Origin: Adineta ricciae
Lineage: Eukaryota; Rotifera; Eurotatoria; Adinetida; Adinetidae
Reading direction: 5' to 3'
Length of the DNA stretch: 64,000 nt
NCBI GenBank assembly: GCA_905250025.1
Contig: CAJNOJ010000395.1
Span: 18,181 to 82,180, forward strand
A program made the translations under genes and the position numbers. Below are positions 10,785 through 23,300 of this stretch, in pieces. Under the pieces are notes generated by a model. The model was not told the DNA's origin. It was given only the letters and a program-made list of their open reading frames with translations, and made no database searches. The first letter of the stretch is position 1. Every line of letters begins with the position of its first letter.

Positions 10785-13700
10785 ATGGCAACTAGAAGCG
10801 ACATCGATCAATCAATAGAAACCAGACGATTTTTGGACGTGACTGAGGAATTACTTGAAATACTTCCACCTATCGAAAAGTTAGAAGATACGCCTACTTT
10901 CTCACTCGATCAAGCTATCGTCTCACTGGAAGCAGTCGTACCTGATATCAAACTAATGCTCGAAACGATTCAAAGCATACATAGCAAACCAGAGGATGCC
11001 CTTAGCCGAGATGAATCTAATTCTATTTGGTTATATACACTGGAATGGGAACCTTCTCAGATATCTGTGTCCAACCTTTTAAACGAAACGCTTCGTTGCG
11101 AAGATAGACGAAAATTGGAACCTTGGCTTCCTTTTCTACGACTTTTCCTTACCGCTTTCTCGCATCTGCCATCAGCTAACTTCACCATTTATCGAGGCGC
11201 AAATATGGATTTGTCTGCCAAATATCGTGTAGGAGAAAAGATTACCTGGTGGGGATTTTCTTCCTGCATAAACAAGACCAATCACATGGAGAGAAAATTG
11301 AATCTGAACAAAAGTGGTAAAAGAACACTATTTAGTATCGATTCCTTTTCGGCAAGAGATATTCGTCGATTTTCAATGCAGGAGAATAATGAACAAGTTT
11401 TGCTGCCTCCGGGTAGTCAATTTCTTGTTATCAATTCGTTCGACAAAGGTAGAGGATTTCACATGATAGAATTGAAAGAAATCCAATCAGAATATGACAT
11501 AATGGCTCAATTGAGATTACCAACAAATACTACATTCGATGATACTCCGTTTGAACCGATATCAGTTGTATCATTGTCTAAAAAGCGACTTCCAGCTGCA
11601 CTACCGAATCTGCGTCTAGAAGAGCGTCTCTCGGAATATTACGCTCAGAATCCTAAAGTTGACTTGAAATCAATGCAGTTATTTGATTCCGATATGGACG
11701 TCGTCGCCAGTGAATTTATTGTCAACAAACAATGCTTCGAATTGAACTTATGCGGCAATCGAATCACGCCTCATGGCATCTCTATACTTGCTCATGCATT
11801 GCGAGGAAATAAAGTAAGCAGTATTATTTTTAGGCACTATAATTTTCTACTCAGCTAAACTCACTACAATGATCTTTCATGATACAGTGCGTGTACTATG
11901 CAATTTTTTGGAGGTTCATCTCGTTTTGTGATACTTGTACTAGTTTTTACCTTCTTAATCGTCGGTTAGCGTACGTTGAATAGACATTGGCTATACTCAA
12001 TCTTTCCGCGAATCAAATGGGAGACGTGGGTGTGAAATTATTGACCAAAGAACTACGAACAAATACGGTATGTTATCATATGTGCTTATATATACGAGTG
12101 TTGTATGATTTTCCTTCTTGGTTCGAATAGTCACTAACTACATTGAATCTTTCTTGGAATTACATAGGTTCCAAGGGGGGTGACTCATTGGGTAAATTAC
12201 TACGAACAAATACGGTCAGACAATATAATATTTGAATAAACACATGCACTTTCTTTCTCTTTCTCCATCTAAATAGACACTTAATACCCTTGACATCTCT
12301 CGAAACGAAATAGGACACACTATATCTACGCTATTCATTGAAGCACTACAAATAAACACGGTGGGATAATCACATTTGTGTTTAAAGTTATATACCTATG
12401 GACTACTCTTCTCTTCATTTAAGCAGACACTAACCATTCTCAATCTCGCCTGGAATGAGATAGGAGATGCAGGAACAAAGTTATTCGCGAAAGTACTACG
12501 AAACAACATGGTAAGATATCCATCCTTATGTTGATGCATGCATGTATCCTACTGCTATCTCTCTTCATCCAAACAGACATTGAGCACACTCGATATCTCT
12601 CGGAATGAAATAGGAAACATGGGAATAGAGCCACTCGCTGAAGCACTCAAAGTGAACACAGTAAGAAATCAACATCTTCACTCATGTACATGATACATTT
12701 GCCGTTCATACACATTTAAATAGGCATTGACTACCCTCGATCTCTCCCGCAATGAAATAGAAAACACAGGAATTTCGTCTCTAGTTAAAGCACTAGAAAG
12801 AAACACGGTGAGACGATATTAGTTGATATATGCATACATAATAAATATTTTTGTCGTTCTGTGTTCTAAATAGACACTGACTACACTCAACCTCTCTTGG
12901 AATCATATAGGGCCTTCAGGTGGTAAGTCAATCTCTGAACTGTTATTAACAAACATGGTGAGACAACAACGCTGCTATTCATGTATATATTGTTCTTCTC
13001 TTTATTCGACGAAATAGACACTGGTTACACTCGATCTCTCCTGGAATTGTCTAGAACCCGAGGGAGCCAAAATACTCGCTGAAGCACTACGAACTAATAC
13101 GGTAAGATAATAATGTATGCACTTATTCAGCTACTTTTCTACTCCTTGATCATTCCAAAAGACATTAACTACACTCAACCTTTCTTGGAATGGAATAAAA
13201 GCGGCCGGAGCCAAATCAATAGCTGAATCATTACTAATAAACAAAGTAAGACTAAGACAGTTACATCTATGGTTTGTATCATGCCCATCTTTGCCCTTGT
13301 GAAAATAGGCACTGACTACACTGGATCTTTCATGGAATTACATAGAATCCGTCGGAGCCAAAACACTGGCTGAGGCACTGAGAACAAACACAGTAAGATA
13401 GAGCGAAGATATGCGTGCTCACGTAGCGAATATTTTCTCCACTCACGATTGTAACAGGCACTAACTGCATTCAATCTTTCTTGGAACGGAATCGGAGCTA
13501 TAGGAGCTAGATCACTCAGCGAAGCATTACGAATAAACACAGTAAAATCAAAATACATTGTGTTCATGCTCATAATATTCGTTTCTGTTTTAATTTATAT
13601 TAGACACTGTCTGTACTCGATATTTCTCGAAATGGAATTGGAGACATTGGAGCCGACTCACTCGAGAAAGCACTACGAACAAACAATGTGAGATAAAAGT

Positions 13701-13972
13701 ATATACGCTATCATACAACTTTCACTCTTCTTCTTCATAGACACTGACCATGTTGGATGTCTCGTACAATGAGATTGGAATTACGGGTGCAAAGTCATTC
13801 AGTGAAGCATTACAAAGAAACGCAGTGAGTCTATGATGTTCTTAGTCAGACAGTCAGTATATTCTGTGTTTTATTTATTTAGACCATCAAGTGGTTGAAA
13901 TTGGGTGGAAATAGAATGGGAATGATTGGTGAAGAGTTACTGGCATCGGCGTGCGATAGAGTGGAATTGTAG
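10785..13972 (+). CDS. ART-LRR protein, copy 1 (15 exons)
   Basis: Exon 1 (10785-11813, 343 codons) holds an ADP-ribosyltransferase-like domain: YRG at residues 136-138, the second motif WWGFSSC, and the third motif NNEQVLLPPG. Then come thirteen 84-bp exons, each one 28-residue LRR, at 11984, 12131, 12277, 12427, 12577, 12724, 12874, 13018, 13162, 13309, 13458, 13604 and 13741. The last exon is 13883-13972, ending TAG. All junctions are phase 0. The predicted protein is about 736 residues. LRRs are of the ribonuclease-inhibitor/NLR type (LTTLDLSWNxIG pattern). The E-x-E pair expected before VLLPP reads N-E-Q, so the catalytic Glu is apparently Gln and activity is doubtful. Intron 1 is longest (170 bp). 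There is no signal peptide, so the protein is probably intracellular. A scaffold or sensor role is inference. Confidence 0.85.
11984..13824 (+). repeat. Array of 13 single-LRR exons (84 bp each)
   Basis: Each exon is exactly 84 bp, begins ACA/GCA-TTG or ACACTG-like (Thr-Leu) after an AG, and ends in Asn-Thr/Lys/Asn before a GT donor. Introns are 52-69 bp. Exons are symmetric phase 0, so any could be skipped, gained or lost without a frameshift. One donor (after exon 3, 12215) reads GTCAGA, and the same donor in copy 2 reads GTGGGA; both are weak. Confidence 0.85.
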
Positions 13973-14444
13973 ATTGACTCACGTTATGAAACGCACTATC
14001 ACAGGCGGAAAATATTTCTGATTTGATATGAAGAAAATTGTTGCTTTTTTGAAAGTTAAAGAGCTGCGAGAGATCAGACACATTCGATGATTGGATTTAT
14101 TTGTTTATTGATAACACATTTTTTTAATCATTGCTTTAAGATTGAAGAAAGTATTAAAAAAAACTATCATTTGCGCAGTTTTACCTCCACGAAACATAAT
14201 CGCGAAAAATATTGACTTCATCGCGGCAAACTGATCTTTCGTGCACAAAGATCAATCTTCCTAAGACGAATATTAAATCAGAATAAAAAAATATTTATTC
14301 AAGATATACAAGGTGAGAATATATACATATACTTAACTAGAGTTCGAATCGAAAAAGTCTTGTTATTCAATACAAAACAACTTGATTAAGATCAAATGAA
14401 TCGCATATAGACTTTTCAGGACCATATATATGTAGTCGCTTATT
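13973..14444. other. Intergenic between ART-LRR and LDLa genes, copy 1
   Basis: AT-rich spacer, homologous to 19898-20377. No gene seen. It is expected to hold the ART-LRR 3' end and the LDLa gene promoter. Confidence 0.45.
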
Positions 14445-16487
14445 TTGAAGTTTTACTTACTAAGAAGTATGAAGTGTTTGATATTTTTTATTCTCTTCTT
14501 GCATGCGGTAATTGCTTCACCTCGGTTAAATCTTTATCGTACTGATGATACATATCTTCAACATCATTGTCTGTATTTCGATCAGAGTGAAGATCAATGG
14601 TCTCGTGACATCGTTCCGTATTGTTTGAGTGAACTGACTTCAACTTGGCAGATTGAACAGACAAGCTATCATTCAATTTCCACGTTCAACGAACTCAAAC
14701 AAAGAAACATTACCAGTCAACAACTGTATCAATGGTCCGCGCCGATTGATGTCATTGAACGTTATCAACTGTATCTAAACGATGGGAATGTTCATATTAT
14801 ACTCAGCACAGAAGTGTTTTATAATTGTACGTCGCCCTCATTTGGTCCCTTTTGCCAATATCAATTGGAAAACTATGATCCCAGATGGACATTAAACGAG
14901 TTTCTTCGTTTGCATTATCATTCACATTCGAAAGCAGCGGCATCCTCAACATGCTACACTCATTTGCTTTGCAACCGCGGTCTGCAATCGATCTGTCTCG
15001 ATTGGAGTGAAGTATGTGACGGAAAAGTTGATTGTGACAATGGAAGTGACGAAGAAAACTGTTCACCATTGATCAATAATCGATGCAAGGAAGGCGAATT
15101 TCGATGTAATAATGGACAATGTATACCCTTGAGATTTACTACAGATGGTAACAGTTATGAATGTCTTGATCGATCTGATTCTCTTCTACGAAGTTCCGTT
15201 TCGAATGAAAATCATGCACCGACTATTGCAAATGAAGATATCATTTGCCCATGGCATGAACGTGATACGAGTCGATTTCTACATCCTTTAACGAGTTCAT
15301 GTCAATATTCACGTTATGAAAAGATCGAAGAGGCAATACATAGCGAGAGACCCGATTTTCTCGGCCCTGATTGCTTTCTCGCTATTCGTTGTCACTTCAA
15401 ATTTCCTCCCTACAACCGAACATTGTGTTCATATATGTGTCGAAATAACGGATGCATTGAACTTATGAAGACTACGTGTCCGGGTACTTTCTTTTATCCA
15501 CCCACCCCGGTCGCTTTTGGTCACATTTATTTTGCTTATTCCATCGAATATACAATCAATTCGACAAACATGAGAGAAGTTCCACCTGAATACATTTGTT
15601 ACGATCACAAAAAATGTGATGAATTTGGTTTGAATGCTACTTTATTACCACTTGAACGAATGACATGCCGTCGTCCAGACGATTTTCCAGTAAAAGTACA
15701 TTTTAACGGTGACGACTGGTATTCAAGTTATGTGGAACAAATATATCGACTACTCGGTCATTGCAATCCATTATTGAATAGCAACTCTAATTGTAACGGT
15801 CCATTCATGTATCGATGTATAAATTCGTCGAAATGTATACCTAAATTCTACATAGGCGACGGTATTCGAGATTGTGATTATGCGGATGACGAAGAACAAG
15901 ATACAGTTAATACAGCATGTACTATGGACGACAATAAGGACGTATTTTTCGCATGTCGAACGAAAGATAAATGTATTCATCGAAGTCGAATCGAAAATGG
16001 ATTTTGCGATTGTGGCTTTGATGAAGAACACTTCTGTGATGATGAAGATTTAAAAGCCAATCAAAAGAGATCAGAAATTCAATTTTCTACCATATGTGAT
16101 CGATCACTTGATCTCGCTCCTATTTCAATCAATGGACAGATTCATACAGACGAAACGGATTGTACTCAGTGGGTCTGTAATAATACACATACTCGGTGTG
16201 ATGGTTTTTGGAGCTGTTTGAATGGCGCTGATGAAGTCGATTGTAATCCATCGGCACTTATTCCATGTCCACCACATCATCATCTATGCATTTCGTCACG
16301 TACACATCAGTTGCTATGTTTACCTCTCGAAAAAGCAAACGATGGTAACCTTGATTGTGTTGGTGGTATGGACGAACCGTTACTTTGTCCAATTAGAAAT
16401 CGTTATCGAGAATCAAGAAAATTCTATTGTCAAAATGGCGGTGGCAGCGTCTGTTTACCATGGAACGCTATCTGCGATGGAATAAAG
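14445..16487 (+). CDS. LDLa-repeat secreted/surface protein, copy 1 (3'-truncated at gap)
   Basis: Open frame of about 681 residues up to the N at 16488. An N-terminal signal peptide follows Met 14445 or the internal Met 14469 (CLIFFILFLHAVIASP). Several LDL-receptor class A modules (Cys-rich, C-DG-x-DC-x-x-GSDE-x-x-C type) follow, in the same order as in the complete copy at 20378-24034. The C-terminal EGF modules and membrane segment are missing because the sequence breaks at the N and poly-G tract, not at a stop codon. The apparent Gly-rich tail after the N is artefactual. Known role of LDLa modules: Ca2+-dependent ligand binding outside the cell. Confidence 0.83.
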
Positions 16488-16520
16488 NGGGGGGGGGGGG
16501 AGGGGGGGGGGGGGGGGGGG
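16488..16520. other. N plus poly-G tract (probable assembly artefact)
   Basis: One N, then 12 G, A and 19 G. The homologous place in copy 2 (22426-) continues as normal coding sequence. A G-homopolymer at a copy boundary is typical of low-quality read ends or a gap join. Confidence 0.75.
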
Positions 16521-16719
16521 TCCAATGATTCCTGGGTATAAAACTTACACTCACTTATTTTTCTTCAAAAAATATATGTGAGTTCCACAAAATACTAATG
16601 ACAACCACGACCGATCCCAACGGGCGTAAAAACCCATGAGACGTTATTATTATTATTTGGGAACGAGATTAAAATAGCTGAGATTCTTATATCTTTTTCA
16701 GATCATCATTGCTATCAAT

Positions 16720-19700
16720 ATGGCAACTAGAAGCGACATTGATCAATCAATAGAAACCAGACGGTTTTTGGATGTGACTGAGGAATTACTTGAAATACTT
16801 CCACCTATCGAAAAGTTAGAATATACATCAACTTTCTCACTCGATCAAGCTATCGTCTCACTGGAAGCAGTCGTACCTGATATCAAACTAATGCTCGAAA
16901 CGGTTCAAAGCTTTCATAGCGAACCAGAGGATACCTTTAGCCGAGATGAATCTAATTCTATTTGGTTGTATATACTGGAATGGGAACCTTTTCAGATGTC
17001 CATATCCAACCTTTTAAACGAAACGCTTCGTTGCAAAGATAGACGAAAATTGGAACCTTGGCTTCCTTTTCTACGACTTTTCCTTAACGCTTTCTCGCGT
17101 CTGCCATCAGCCAACTTCACCATTTATCGAGGTGCAAATATGGATTTGTCTGCTAAATATTGCGTAGGAGAAAAAATTACCTGGTGGGGATTTTCTTCAT
17201 GCATAAACAAGACCAATCAATTGGAGAGAAAATTGAGTCTGAACAAAAGTGGTAAAAGAACACTATTTAGCATCAATTCCTTTTCGGCAAGAGATATTCG
17301 TCGATTTTCAATGCAGGAGAATAATGAACAAGTTTTGCTGCCTCCGGCTAGTCAATTTCTTGTTATCAATTCGTTCGACAAAGGTAGAGGATTTCATATG
17401 ATAGAATTGAAAGAAATCCAATCAGAATATGACATAATGGCTCGATTGAGATTACCGACAAATACTACATTCGATGATACTCCGTTTGAGCCGATTTCAG
17501 TTGTATCATTGTCTAAAAAGCGACTTCCAGCTGCACTACCTAATCTACGTCTAGAAGAACGTCTCTCGGAATATTACGCTCAGAATCCTAAAGTTGACTT
17601 GAAATCAATGCAGTTATTTGATTCCGATATGGACGTCGTCGCCAGTGAATTTATTGCTAACAAACAATGCTTCGAATTGAATTTATCCGGCAATCGAATC
17701 ACGCCTCATGGCATTTCTATACTTGCTCATGCACTGCGAGGAAATAAAGTAAGCAATATTATTTTTAGGCACTATAATTTTCTACTCCGCTAAACTCACT
17801 ACAACGATCCTTCATAATACAGTGCGTGTACCATGCAATTTTCGAAGGCTCATCCCGTTTTGTGATACTTGTACTAGTTTTTATCTTATTAACCGCCGGT
17901 TATCCTAATAGACATTGGCTACACTCAATCTTTCCGTGAATCAAACGGGAGACGTGGGTGTGAAATTATTGACCAAAGAACTACGAACAAATACGGTATG
18001 TTAATATATCTGTGCTTATATACACGAGTGTTGTATGCTTTTCCTTCTTGGTTCGAATAGTCACTAACCACATTGAATCTTTCTTGGAATTACATAGGTT
18101 CTAAGGGCGGTGACTCATTGGGTAAATTACTACGAACAAATACGGTGGGATAATATAATATTTGAATAAACGCATGCACTTTCTTTCTCTTGCTCCATCC
18201 AAATAGACACTTAATACCCTTGACATCTCTCGAAACGAAATAGGAAACACTATATCTACACTATTCATTGAAGCACTACAAATAAATACGGTGGGATAAT
18301 CACATTTGCGTTTAAAGTTATATATCTATGGACTACTCTTCTCTTCATTTAAGCAGACACTAACCATTCTCAATCTCGCCTGGAATGAGATAGGAGATGC
18401 AGGAACAAAGTTACTCGCGAAAGTACTACGAAACAACATGGTAAGATAACCATCCTTATATTGATGCATGCATGTATCCTATTACTCTCTTTCTTCATCC
18501 AAACAGACATTGAGCACACTCGATATCTCTCGGAATGAAATAGGAAACATGGGAATAGAGTCACTCGCTGAAGCACTCAAAGTGAACACAGTAAGAAATC
18601 AACCTCTTCACTCATGTATATGATACATTTTCCCTTCCTTCACATTTAAACAGACATTGACTGCCCTCGATCTCTCCCGCAATGAAATAGAAAATGCAGG
18701 AATCTCGTCTCTAGTTAAAGCACTAGAAAGAAACACGGTGAGGCGATACTAGTTGATATATATATACACAACAAGTATTGTTGTCGTTCTGTGTCTATTT
18801 AAGACACTGACTACACTTAATCTCTCTTGGAATCATATAGGGCCTACAGGTGGTACATCAATCTCTGAACTGTTATTAACAAACATGGTGAGACAACAAC
18901 ACTACTATTCAAGCATATATTGTTCTTCTCTTTATTCAATGAAATAGACACTGGTTACACTCGATCTCTCCTGGAATTGTCTAGAACCCGAGGGGACCAA
19001 AATACTTGCTGAAGCACTACGAACTAATACGGTAAGACAATAATGTATGCATTTATTCAGCTACTTTTCTACTCCTTGATCATCTCAAAAGACATTAACT
19101 ACACTCAACCTTTCTTGGAATGGAATAAAAGCTGCCGGCGCCAAATCGATAGCTGAATCACTACTAATAAACAAAGTACGACTGAGACAGTTAGATCTCG
19201 TTTGTATCATGCCCATCTTTGCCCTTGTGAAAATAGGCACTGACTACACTGGATCTTTCATGGAATTACATAGAATCCGTTGGAGTTAAAACACTGGCTG
19301 AGGCACTGAAAACAAACACAGTAAGATAGAGTGAAAATATGAGTGTTTACGTAACGAATATCTTTCTCCACTCACGATTATAACAGGTACTGACTACATT
19401 CAATCTTTCTTGGAACGGAATCGGACCCATAGGAGCTAGATCACTCAGCGAAGCATTACGAACAAACACAGTAAAATCAAAATACATTGTGTTCATGCTC
19501 ATAATACTCGTTTCTGTTTTAATTGATATAGACACTGTCTGTACTCGATATTTCTCGAAATGGAATTGGAGACATCGGAGCCGACTCATTCGAGAAAGCA
19601 CTACGAATAAACAATGTGAGATAAAAGTATATGCTATTATAGAACTTTCACTCTTCTTCTTCATAGACACTGGCCATGTTGGATGTCTCGTACAATGAGA

Positions 19701-19897
19701 TCGGAATCACGGGTGCGAAGTCATTCAGTGAAGCATTACGAAGAAACGCAGTGAGTTCATGATATTCCTAGTCATACAGTTAGTATATTCTGCTCTTTAT
19801 TTATCAGACTATCAAGTGGTTAAAATTGGGTGGAAATAAAATGGGAATGATTGGTGAAGAGTTACTGGCATCGGCATGCGATAGAGTGGAATTATAG
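16720..19897 (+). CDS. ART-LRR protein, copy 2 (15 exons)
   Basis: Exon 1 is 16720-17748. LRR exons of 84 bp start at 17912, 18061, 18207, 18357, 18507, 18654, 18804, 18948, 19092, 19237, 19387, 19532 and 19667. The last exon is 19808-19897, ending TAG. Product about 736 residues. The architecture is the same as copy 1: an ART-like domain (YRG, FSSC, NNEQVLLPP) followed by 13 phase-0 one-exon LRRs and a final partial repeat. It also has Gln in place of the expected catalytic Glu, so the change predates the duplication. Differences between copies are mostly substitutions in exons and small indels in introns. Role unknown; it may be an NLR-like sensor with a degenerate ART domain. Confidence 0.85.
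17912..19750 (+). repeat. Array of 13 single-LRR exons, copy 2
   Basis: Same 84-bp phase-0 exon array as 11984-13824, with the same number and order of repeats. Each repeat therefore matches its positional counterpart, showing that the whole gene was copied and no repeats were gained or lost since. Confidence 0.83.
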
Positions 19898-20344
19898 ATT
19901 GACTCACGTTATGAAAGGCACTATCATAGGTGGAAAATATTTCTGATTTGATATGAAGAAAATTGTTGTCTTAGTGAAAGTTAAAGAGCTGCGAGAAATC
20001 AGACACATTCGATGATTGGAATTATTTGTTTATTGATAATACATTTATTTAATCATTGTTTTGAGATTGAAGAAAGTCAAAAAACGACCATTTGCGCAGT
20101 TTTACCTCCACGAAACATAATCGCCAAAAAAATATTGACTTCATCGCGGCAAAGTGATCTTTTGTACACAAAGATCAATCTTCCTGAGACGAATATTAAA
20201 TCAGAATCAAAATATTTATTCGAGATATACAAGGTGAGAATATATACATATACTTAACTGGACTTCGAACCGAAAAACTCTTGTTATTCAATACCGAACA
20301 AATTGATTAAGATAAAATGAATCGCATATAGATTTTTCACCTCC

Positions 20345-20369
20345 ATATATATATATATATATATATATT
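20345..20369. repeat. (AT)n microsatellite
   Basis: About 12 AT units just upstream of the LDLa/EGF gene start. The same place in copy 1 (about 14425-14435) has only three to four units. Confidence 0.85.
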
Positions 20370-20377
20370 CGCTTGTT

Positions 20378-23300
20378 TTGAAGTTTTGCTTACCAAGAGA
20401 TATGAAGCGTTTGATATTTGTTATCCTCTTCTTGCATTCGGTGATTGCTTCACCTCGATTAAATCTTTATCGTACTGATGATGCATATCTACAACATCAT
20501 TGCCTATATTTCGATCAGAGTAAAGATCAATGGTCTCGTGACATCATTCCGTATTGTCTGAGTGAACCGACATCAACTTGGCAGATTGAACAGACAAGCT
20601 ATCATTCAATATCCACGTTCAACGAACTCAAACAAAGAAACATTACAAGTCAACAACTGTATCAATGGTCCGCACCGATTGATGTCATTGAACGCTATCA
20701 ACTGTATCTAAACGATGGGGATGTTTATATTATACTCAGCTCAGAAGTGTTTTATAATTGTACGTCGCCCTCATTTGGTCCCTTTTGCCAATATCAATTG
20801 GAAAACTATGATCCCAGATTGACATTAAACGAGTTTCTTCGTTTGCATTATCATTCACGTTCGAAAGCAGCGGCATCCTCAACATGCTACACTCATTTGC
20901 TTTGCAACCGCGGTCTGCAATCGATCTGTCTCGATTGGAGTGAAGTGTGTGACGGAAAAGTTGATTGTGAAAATGGAAGTGACGAAGAAAACTGTTCACC
21001 ATTGATCAATAATCGATGCAAAGAAGGCGAATTTCGATGTAACAATGGACAATGTATCCCATTGAGATTTACTACAGATAGTAACAGTTATGAATGTCTT
21101 GATCGATCTGATTCTGTTCTACGAAGTTCCGTCTCGAATGAAAATCATGCACCGACTATTACAAATGAAGATATCATTTGCCCATGGCATGAACGCGATA
21201 CGAGTCAATTTTTACATCCTTTAACGAGCTCATGTCAATATTCACGTTATGAAAAGATTGACAACGCAATACATAGCGAGGAACCAGGTTTTCTCAACTC
21301 TGATTGCTTTCTCGCAATTCGTTGTCACTTCAAATTTTCTCCCTACAACCGAACATTGTGTTCAGGTATGTGTCGAAATAACGGATGTATTGAACTTATA
21401 AACACTATGTGTCCGGGTATTTTCTTCTATCCAACTACCCCAGTCGCTTTTGGTCACGTTTATTTTGCTTATTCAATCGAATACACAATCAATTCGACAA
21501 GCATGAGAGAAGTTCCGCCTGAATACATTTGTTACGATCACAAAAAATGCGGCGAATTTGGTTCAAATGCTACTTTACTACCATTTGAACGAATGGCATG
21601 TCGTCGTCCAGAAGATTTTCCAATAAGAGTACATTTTAACGGTGACGACTGGTATTCAAGTTATGTGGAGCAAATATATCGACTACTCGGTCATTGCAAT
21701 CCATTATTGAACAGCAACTCTAATTGTAACGGCCCATTCATGTATCAATGTATAAATTCGTCGAAATGTATACCCAAATTCTACATAGGCGACGGTATTC
21801 GAGATTGTGATTACGCAGATGACGAAGAGCAAGATACAGTCAATAAAGCATGTATTATGGACGACAACAATGGTGTGTTTTTCCAATGTCGAACAAAAAG
21901 TAAATGTATTCATCGAAGTCGAATCGAAAATGGATTTTGCGATTGTGGATATGATGAAGATGGCTTCTGTGATGATGAAGATTTAAAATCCAATCAAAAG
22001 AGATCAGAAATTCAATTTTCTACCATATGTGATCGATCACTTGATCTCACACCTGTTTCAATCAATGGACAGATTCATACAGACGAAACGGATTGTGCGC
22101 AGTGGGTGTGTAATAATACATATACTCGGTGTGATGGTTTTTGGAGCTGTTTGAATGGTGCTGATGAAGTCGATTGTAATCCATCGGCACTTATTCCATG
22201 TCCACCACATCATCATCTATGCATTTCGTCACGTACACATCAGTTGCTATGTTTACCTCTCGAAAAAGCAAACGATGATAACCTTGACTGTGTTGGTGGT
22301 ATGGACGAACCGTTACTTTGTCCAATTAGAAATCGTTATCGAGAATCAAGAAAATTCTATTGTCAAAATGGTGGTGGCAGCATCTGTTTATCATGGAACG
22401 CTATCTGCGATGGAATAAAGAATTGTGAAAATGGGGATGATGAAGAGTTTTGCAATTCATCTATGATCGGAATCTTTGGAAACGCTGAAAAGCATTTCAA
22501 AACTGAGACGAAAACAAAGAGTGCCCAACGATTTTTAGGAGATGATTATTGCCATCGAGGTATTCCCGTACGAGTTATGTTGAACAGTCATCGAAACTTA
22601 ACTGCAAGAACATGCCTTTGTCCTCCATCTTATTATGGGGATCGTTGTCAATATCAAAGTCAACGTGTTGCATTAACGATGGAAATCAGTGCACCGTTGG
22701 AATCTCGACGCACATTATTTGTATTGCTTATTTCATTAATTGATGATAGTGATGAATCTATTGTTCATTCATACGAAAAAATGACTTATTTACCGGTGCA
22801 AGACGAATTTGTCAAATACAATCGTTATTTACTTTATGCAAGTCAACCTAAAGATACTCGAAAACGTTACTCGATACAGATTAAGATCTATGAAATGTAT
22901 TCATTACTGTATCGAGGAAGTATGCTCGTACCGTTGCAATTTCCATTCTTGCCCGTAGAACGTGTGGCCATCCAAGTAAATATTCCGTCTTTATATGACA
23001 TCAATCAACAGCATACGAATAATCAATGTATTTATGGGCAATACTTTCAATACTCAGGTAACTCACAAACGAAAGGTTTTTGCGAATGTAACCCTGGTTG
23101 GACTGGAAAGTATTGTCATATTCCATACACATGCACATGTTCGCTAGATTCCATATGTGCTGGTATTGATGCTAACAATCGATCGATTTGTGTATGCCGC
23201 AATGATAGATTTGGCTCTGAATGCTTATTAACAAATACTGCATGTCAGAGGAATCCATGCTTGAATGGTGGTGTCTGTATATCGTCTGAAGAATATATCA

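Larger units (their letters stand above)
10745..16487 (+). repeat. Tandem duplication unit C, copy 1
   Basis: Direct repeat of 16680-22427 with an offset of about 5,935 bp. It contains the ART-LRR gene, the intergenic spacer and the 5' part of the LDLa/EGF gene. Introns and spacers are also similar but carry indels and substitutions, so these are diverged copies, not one sequence listed twice. The right end is the N at 16488. Confidence 0.85.
16680..22427 (+). repeat. Tandem duplication unit C, copy 2
   Basis: Second copy of the unit at 10745-16487. It continues past the homology end into the complete LDLa/EGF gene. Both ART-LRR copies keep all 15 exons open, evidence for two functional loci or alleles. 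Confidence 0.83.

Noticed and set aside
16489..16541. Gly-rich C-terminus of LDLa protein copy 1
   Set aside because: It is translated poly-G next to an N; the paralog continues with normal Cys-rich sequence.
10785..19897. Prokaryotic operon or toxin-antitoxin interpretation of the ART genes
   Set aside because: Spliceosomal introns and the animal-type neighbourhood show these are eukaryotic genes.
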